The translations under genes were made by a program, and so were the position numbers. A stretch of DNA of 9,362 nt from Candidatus Cloacimonadota bacterium (GTDB taxonomy: Bacteria; Cloacimonadota; Cloacimonadia; Cloacimonadales; TCS61), in contig DAOUTP010000053.1 of the NCBI GenBank assembly GCA_030626645.1, positions 1 to 9,362 on the forward strand, in the 5' to 3' direction. The notes under the pieces are model-generated. The model saw only the letters and a program-made list of their open reading frames with translations, was not told where the DNA came from and did no database searches. This document shows positions 6,411 through 9,362 of the stretch, one piece after another; positions within the stretch are counted from its first letter, which is position 1; each line of letters opens with the position of its first letter.

Positions 6411-7034
6411 TTATACTGTAATTATATAAGATATCAATTTCCCTTTTTGGAACTCAATTGTGCAATTTTGCTTAAGTGCTACATTGCTTACACCAATAAA
6501 ATTGTTAACATGATCTGCTTCTGTAACCGGGTATTTAAATCCTTGTAGAGTGAGACCTTTAATTGGAGATAATGAGAAAAAAGATACAGTTTGTCCTGGC
6601 TGTAGTTTAAGTTCATATTTGCCTTTAGTAAAGAGATTCATTACACCAAAGTTATCATAAATCTCTAAAGGGATAGATTCATCATAATTTTGAAAGATGA
6701 GGATATTACCTAATGTATGATCAGCTCTTTTTCCGAATGCGGAAATGATTTTTATCTTGGTTGGGTTTTGCGTTAATGCATAATTAAGAGCTTTTTGCAG
6801 GTCAGTGTGGTTCTGCTTGGTAATCTCTATAAATTTTGATTCAGAGAAAAATGCCAAATTTTCCGGTGTGATCGAATCAAGATCACCGATGATATAATTT
6901 GGTTTGATCTGCTGTGATCTGCAAAGATTTGCTCCCCCATCAGCAGCAATAATAATATCAACATCTTTCAGGATTTTACTAATATCATGAACTATTTCTC
7001 CATCGGCAATTATTGCTATGATATTCTTTTCCAT
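6411..7034 (-). CDS. Thiamine pyrophosphokinase
   Basis: This 207-residue enzyme transfers a pyrophosphate group from ATP to thiamine, giving thiamine diphosphate and AMP in the cytoplasm. Family motifs are in order: ADGGAN (31-36), GDLDS (50-54, acidic Mg/ATP site), HTDLQKAL (76-83), and GKRADHTLGN (101-110, matching GxRxDHxxxN). The C-terminal thiamine-binding beta domain (about 137-206) has GLTLQGFKYP (160-169) and GVSN (181-184). Length is normal. The frame could be extended to a TTG at 7076, but the ATG at 7034 has AAGGAA 6 nt upstream and gives the usual N-terminus (NIIAIIADG), so I choose it. It lies downstream of, and on the same strand as, an ABC importer gene pair, 236 nt away, which supports a shared role in thiamine supply. 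The gene may be called thiN or tpk in other species. Confidence 0.93.
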   Translation of the reverse strand: MEKNIIAIIADGEIVHDISKILKDVDIIIAADGGANLCRSQQIKPNYIIGDLDSITPENLAFFSESKFIEITKQNHTDLQKALNYALTQNPTKIKIISAFGKRADHTLGNILIFQNYDESIPLEIYDNFGVMNLFTKGKYELKLQPGQTVSFFSLSPIKGLTLQGFKYPVTEADHVNNFIGVSNVALKQNCTIEFQKGKLISYIITV

Positions 7035-7040
7035 TTTCAA

Positions 7041-7046
7041 TTCCTT
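7041..7046 (-). promoter_or_regulatory. Ribosome binding site that decides the thiamine pyrophosphokinase start
   Basis: AAGGAA on the minus strand, 6 nt before the ATG at 7034. The alternative TTG at 7076 has no comparable site and would add 14 polar residues (KEYPKCQQKK...) not expected in this family. Confidence 0.75.
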
Positions 7047-7057
7047 TTTCTGCTGAC

Positions 7058-7086
7058 ATTTTGGGTATTCTTTCAAAGCTGGTCAA
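7058..7086 (-). promoter_or_regulatory. Candidate promoter of the thiamine pyrophosphokinase gene
   Basis: On the minus strand TTGACC (7086-7081, five of six to TTGACA) and CAAAAT (7063-7058, four of six to TATAAT) are exactly 17 nt apart, and the resulting start of transcription would fall between the -10 and the ribosome site. It is a pattern match only. Confidence 0.35.
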
Positions 7087-7123
7087 GTTAGAAAAATTAT
7101 TTACTATCAGAGTTTTTGATTCT

Positions 7124-7149
7124 CGTTCCCAAAGCCCACTTTGGGAACG
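7124..7149. repeat. Perfect 11-bp hairpin, TTGTCATT-type intergenic repeat
   Basis: CGTTCCCAAAG (7124-7134) pairs exactly with CTTTGGGAACG (7139-7149) around CCCA. On the minus strand it is preceded by TTGTCATTG and followed by AGAATC, echoing the layout at 4144-4170 on the plus strand. No T-run follows in either direction, so it does not look like the terminator of the permease gene. Confidence 0.7.
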
Positions 7150-7217
7150 CAATGACAATTCGGAATTTTGCAGAACCTTTTTTTATATAAACCCAAGAGT
7201 TTTACATATTATGCATT

Positions 7218-7235
7218 CCCAATCAGGGGATTGGG
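7218..7235. repeat. 7-bp CCCAATC/GATTGGG hairpin
   Basis: CCCAATC (7218-7224) pairs with GATTGGG (7229-7235) around AGGG, with one further T-G pair outside. It shares the TTCCCAA...TTGGG core with the 7124-7149 hairpin 70 nt away. It lies 35 nt beyond the stop of the permease gene; no T-run follows on the minus strand. Confidence 0.5.
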
Positions 7236-7270
7236 GACGAGACCAATTTACAATCGTTCAATTCAGATTA

Positions 7271-7996
7271 TTATAAAAGTTTTTTATTATAAGATCGAAT
7301 TAATACTTTAAGAACAGAATCGACGAGAATGCCGGTAAAACCCATAACAATGAAATAGATCAACATTTCCGGATATTTCAGCAGGTAACGAAAATCCAGA
7401 AGCCTAAATCCCATTCCACTATCAACTCCCAGCATTTCTGCAGCGATTATTACCGTCCAACCTAATCCCCAGATAATCCGAAATAGATTTAATAAAGCAG
7501 GAAGTGTAAGCGGAAGTTCAATGTGAACAAACATTTGTAATTGAGAAGCTCCCAAAACATGTCCTTCATCAAGGTATTCATGTGGAAGACTTGAGAATTG
7601 ATCTGATGCTGCAATTAGAGTAGGGAAGAACAATGTAATAAACATAATGAATGTAACCGGACCTTCTCCTAATCCAAACCAAATTATGGCAAAAGGTAAC
7701 CATGCGAATGGGGAAATATGGCGTATGAAATTGATGATCGGCAGGAACAGGTTGTTCACTAATGCTGAGTAATGCAGCATATAACCACCCAATATCCCGG
7801 TTAACCATGCTATAATTGCAATGATAGTTACACGTAAGAAAGATATAACAAGATCTTTAAATAGCAAACTAACTGAAATTCTACTTTCTAAAATATCGTT
7901 TATTGAAATTCCAAGTGAAAAAGCTAAGATAATGAAGAATAAAAGGACGAGAAAGCCACCCAGAATTCTCGATCTATTTAATTTCGAAATATACAT
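7271..7996 (-). CDS. ABC importer permease, NitT/TauT (SsuC/ThiX-like) family
   Basis: This 241-residue integral membrane protein has about six hydrophobic segments (near 11-31, 48-72, 96-109, 113-131, 172-190, 211-231). The cytoplasmic EAA loop that docks to the ATPase is visible at 140-166: EYLDEGHVLGAS, then HIELPLTLPAL, with the conserved glycine at 149 and the prolines at 162 and 166. Length is normal for this permease family. The start overlaps the end of the binding-protein gene by 23 nt and has no clear ribosome site, suggesting translational coupling. With the lipoprotein it would form an importer for a small metabolite. No ATPase gene adjoins, so the pair must borrow one or have it encoded elsewhere. 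The thiamine pyrophosphokinase next door points to thiamine or a pyrimidine precursor; sulfonates, taurine, nitrate or riboflavin are alternatives. Confidence 0.9.
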   Translation of the reverse strand: MYISKLNRSRILGGFLVLLFFIILAFSLGISINDILESRISVSLLFKDLVISFLRVTIIAIIAWLTGILGGYMLHYSALVNNLFLPIINFIRHISPFAWLPFAIIWFGLGEGPVTFIMFITLFFPTLIAASDQFSSLPHEYLDEGHVLGASQLQMFVHIELPLTLPALLNLFRIIWGLGWTVIIAAEMLGVDSGMGFRLLDFRYLLKYPEMLIYFIVMGFTGILVDSVLKVLIRSYNKKLL

Positions 7997-8873
7997 TTTC
8001 AGGTGTTACCGGATTTTCAGCATAACCTTTTTCGATCATTTTATTAAAAGCTCTCAATTCAAATTCTTTCATTTTTTCATCTAATCCCATTATGAATTTT
8101 GTATTATACAGAGATTGTTTTGAATAGGGTGGATATAATTTATAGAATTCTTCCACAGCTTTAAATGCAGTATCAGGGGATTTATTAAGTTCCGCTGTAG
8201 CAGCTTCTAATCCTTTAATAAATTCTGATATTAAAGCAGATTTAGATTCAATTGCATCTTCAGTAGCAGTAATATTACAACAGGTATGAAGTGGATGATC
8301 ATCTCCGTACCAGTGAACAATATTATAGTCGCTATTGAACTTGAATATGGAAGGAACATAATAGCTGAGTGCGTCAACTTCACCTACTTTTAAAGCAGCA
8401 GCCATATCCATTGGTGTGCGGAAATAAACGAATTCCAGATCTATCTTGCGATCTTCAGACATTAGTTCTGCGAAAATATCTAAAGTGGAAGCTCGAAGAA
8501 CACCAATTTTTTTGCCTTGAAGCTGATCTAGTGTTTTAATCTCAGGTCTCGCAATTATGCCATCACTTTCACGTTCAAAAAAAGATATGATCTTAACTTT
8601 TTTCCCGTTGGAGATAGCTAACCATGTGTAGGTGAAAGGTAGAATTGCAACATCAATTTTGCCGGAGATTATTGCTTCATTAGTTTCCCAGCCGGAAGCA
8701 AATTTCTTAATGATATAATTTTCTCGGTCTAAAAATTCTGTAGCCAATCCGAAATCAAAGGGAAGATGATTCAATGAAGGTTTAATTATTCCTACAATTA
8801 ACTTATCTTCACTTTTATTCATACACCCCAATAATAAAGAGAATAATAATAATGTCCAAACGATTTTCTTCAT
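7974..8873 (-). CDS. ABC importer substrate-binding lipoprotein, THI5/NMT1-like
   Basis: This 299-residue protein starts at ATG 8873 with GAGG 4 nt upstream. Residues 1-17 are a lipoprotein signal with lipobox LLGC; Cys17 would be lipidated. The mature part has the two-lobed binding fold of the NitT/TauT/THI5 family: LIVGIIKPSLNHLPFDFGLA (25-44) in the first lobe, the strand GKIDVAILPFT (71-81), TLDQLQGKKIGVLRAST (114-130) as the crossover typical of the family, AAALKVGEVDAL (158-169), and HPLHTCCNITATEDAIES (193-210) in the return strand. It captures the ligand outside the membrane and delivers it to the permease whose gene overlaps its 3' end. A thiamine-related ligand is inferred from the neighbouring thiamine pyrophosphokinase gene, not from ligand residues that I can identify. 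A hairpin lies only 20 nt before its start. Confidence 0.9.
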   Translation of the reverse strand: MKKIVWTLLLFSLLLGCMNKSEDKLIVGIIKPSLNHLPFDFGLATEFLDRENYIIKKFASGWETNEAIISGKIDVAILPFTYTWLAISNGKKVKIISFFERESDGIIARPEIKTLDQLQGKKIGVLRASTLDIFAELMSEDRKIDLEFVYFRTPMDMAAALKVGEVDALSYYVPSIFKFNSDYNIVHWYGDDHPLHTCCNITATEDAIESKSALISEFIKGLEAATAELNKSPDTAFKAVEEFYKLYPPYSKQSLYNTKFIMGLDEKMKEFELRAFNKMIEKGYAENPVTPENVYFEIK

Positions 8874-8886
8874 ATTTCCTCACTTT

Positions 8887-8926
8887 ATAAATAAAGCCAC
8901 CCCGTCTTCGACAGTCAGGGTGGCTT
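8887..8926 (-). terminator. Terminator-like hairpin between the aminotransferase and ABC genes
   Basis: On the minus strand AAGCCACCC (8926-8918) pairs with GGGTGGCTT (8902-8894), a perfect 9-bp stem with a 15-nt loop that holds a small nested GTC-GAA-GAC helix. It is followed by TATTTAT, a modest T-rich tail. It lies 37 nt after the aminotransferase stop codon, the normal place for a terminator. The stem ends only 20 nt before the ABC lipoprotein start, so it probably also lies in the leader of that operon and could attenuate it. Confidence 0.7.
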
Positions 8927-8963
8927 AAATTATTAAACCTAGATCTTTACTGTAATTTATTTT

Positions 8964-9362
8964 TTAGCTTAATTCTAAGATTGTACTTTTAATAATGTCA
9001 ACGCACTCCATAAGCTGTTCTTCAGTTATAACCAGTGGCGGTGCAAAACGGATAATATGCTGATGTGTCGGTTTGGCGAGAAGACCGTTCTCTTTGAGTT
9101 TAATGCACACATCCCAAGCTTCTATACCGTCTTTTGGTTTGATAATGATTGCATTCAAAAGCCCCATCCCACGAACATGCTGAATAAGTGGCGAATCGAT
9201 CTTTCTTAATTCCTCACGGAATAATTTACCCAGTTTTTCTGCTTGTTCAGTAAGATTTTCTTCTTCAATAACTTCCAAAGCAGCTTTGGCAACTGTACAG
9301 GCGAGCGGGAATCCACCAAAGGTAGAACCATGTTCGCCAGGTTTGATAGTAAGCATGATCTC
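8964..9362 (-). CDS. rocD: Ornithine aminotransferase, C-terminal part (5' partial)
   Basis: The frame is open to the right edge; about 132 of an expected 400 residues are present. The enzyme is a PLP-dependent fold-type I aminotransferase that moves the delta-amino group of ornithine to 2-oxoglutarate, giving glutamate semialdehyde. The visible segment matches ornithine aminotransferase closely: IMLTIKPGEHGSTFGG with the PLP-phosphate-contacting threonine, then PLACTVAKAALEVIEEENL, VRGMGLLNAIII, and the family signature GLLAKPTHQHIIRFAPPLVI with the arginine that binds the substrate carboxylate. The PLP lysine would lie upstream, outside the window. Acetylornithine and GABA aminotransferases are related, but AKPTH..IIRFAPPLVI favours the ornithine enzyme. 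It is the first gene on this strand and is followed by a terminator-like hairpin. Confidence 0.92.
   Translation of the reverse strand, partial: EIMLTIKPGEHGSTFGGFPLACTVAKAALEVIEEENLTEQAEKLGKLFREELRKIDSPLIQHVRGMGLLNAIIIKPKDGIEAWDVCIKLKENGLLAKPTHQHIIRFAPPLVITEEQLMECVDIIKSTILELS

Noticed and set aside
7035..7076. TTG start at 7076 for thiamine pyrophosphokinase
   Set aside because: No ribosome site precedes the TTG, and the extra 14 residues are polar; the ATG at 7034 has a good site and gives the family's usual N-terminus.
7061..7276. Plus-strand ORF of 71 codons across the gap before the permease gene
   Set aside because: It runs through two palindromic repeats, has no ribosome site and gives a protein with no family features.
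8874..8963. TPP riboswitch upstream of the ABC genes
   Set aside because: A thiamine-linked operon made this worth checking, but the gap lacks the conserved CTGAGA and ACCTGATCTGG-type core segments and is mostly taken by the hairpin.

Overview
The window is AT-rich bacterial DNA. Its best taxonomic clue is a C-terminal sorting domain shared by two secreted proteins: YPNPFNPET, then GQKV, IWNGKDD, G(K)xVSSGxYxYxLK and a terminal KK(M/C)LLLK. This is the 'T9SS type A / FlgD-like' tail used heavily by bacteria of the FCB superphylum. The family composition and low GC fit Candidatus Cloacimonadota (WWE1) or a close relative such as Marinimicrobia. This assignment rests on recognition, not on a search.

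Layout. The left part (2-3952) is on the plus strand. It holds the 3' part of one secreted protein gene (2-1171) and a complete gene for a secreted tandem beta-helix protein (1409-3952). The right part is entirely on the minus strand and converges on the left part at about 4500. Read in the direction of transcription it holds: the 3' end of ornithine aminotransferase (9362-8964); an overlapping lipoprotein and permease pair of a NitT/TauT/THI5-type ABC importer (8873-7271); a thiamine pyrophosphokinase (7034-6411); and a secreted protein with an N-terminal CsgG/LpoB-like domain and 8-9 TPR repeats (6138-4546).

The gene-free gaps (1172-1408, 3953-4545, 7035-7270) are dense in palindromic elements. 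They include a MITE-like element with imperfect terminal inverted repeats (1247-1375), a second element with similar ends (4212-4314), hairpins of the TTGTCATT...CCC/GGG type (4149-4181, 7124-7149, 7218-7235), several CCTT-N-AAGG palindromes and one perfect 12-bp-arm palindrome (4361-4385). One clear intrinsic terminator (4492-4522, minus) ends the TPR gene. A second terminator-like hairpin (8894-8926, minus) sits between the aminotransferase and the ABC genes, so close to the ABC start that it probably lies in that operon's leader.

How the genes may work together. The importer genes and the thiamine pyrophosphokinase are neighbours on the same strand, which suggests uptake of thiamine or a thiamine precursor followed by conversion to thiamine diphosphate; no ATPase gene is present locally. 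The two plus-strand proteins are probably exported and then anchored or released through the same C-terminal signal. I see no phage, CRISPR, IS transposase, tRNA or rRNA, and no clear new multi-gene system. The intergenic palindrome families and the incomplete ABC cassette are the most rewarding places to look.
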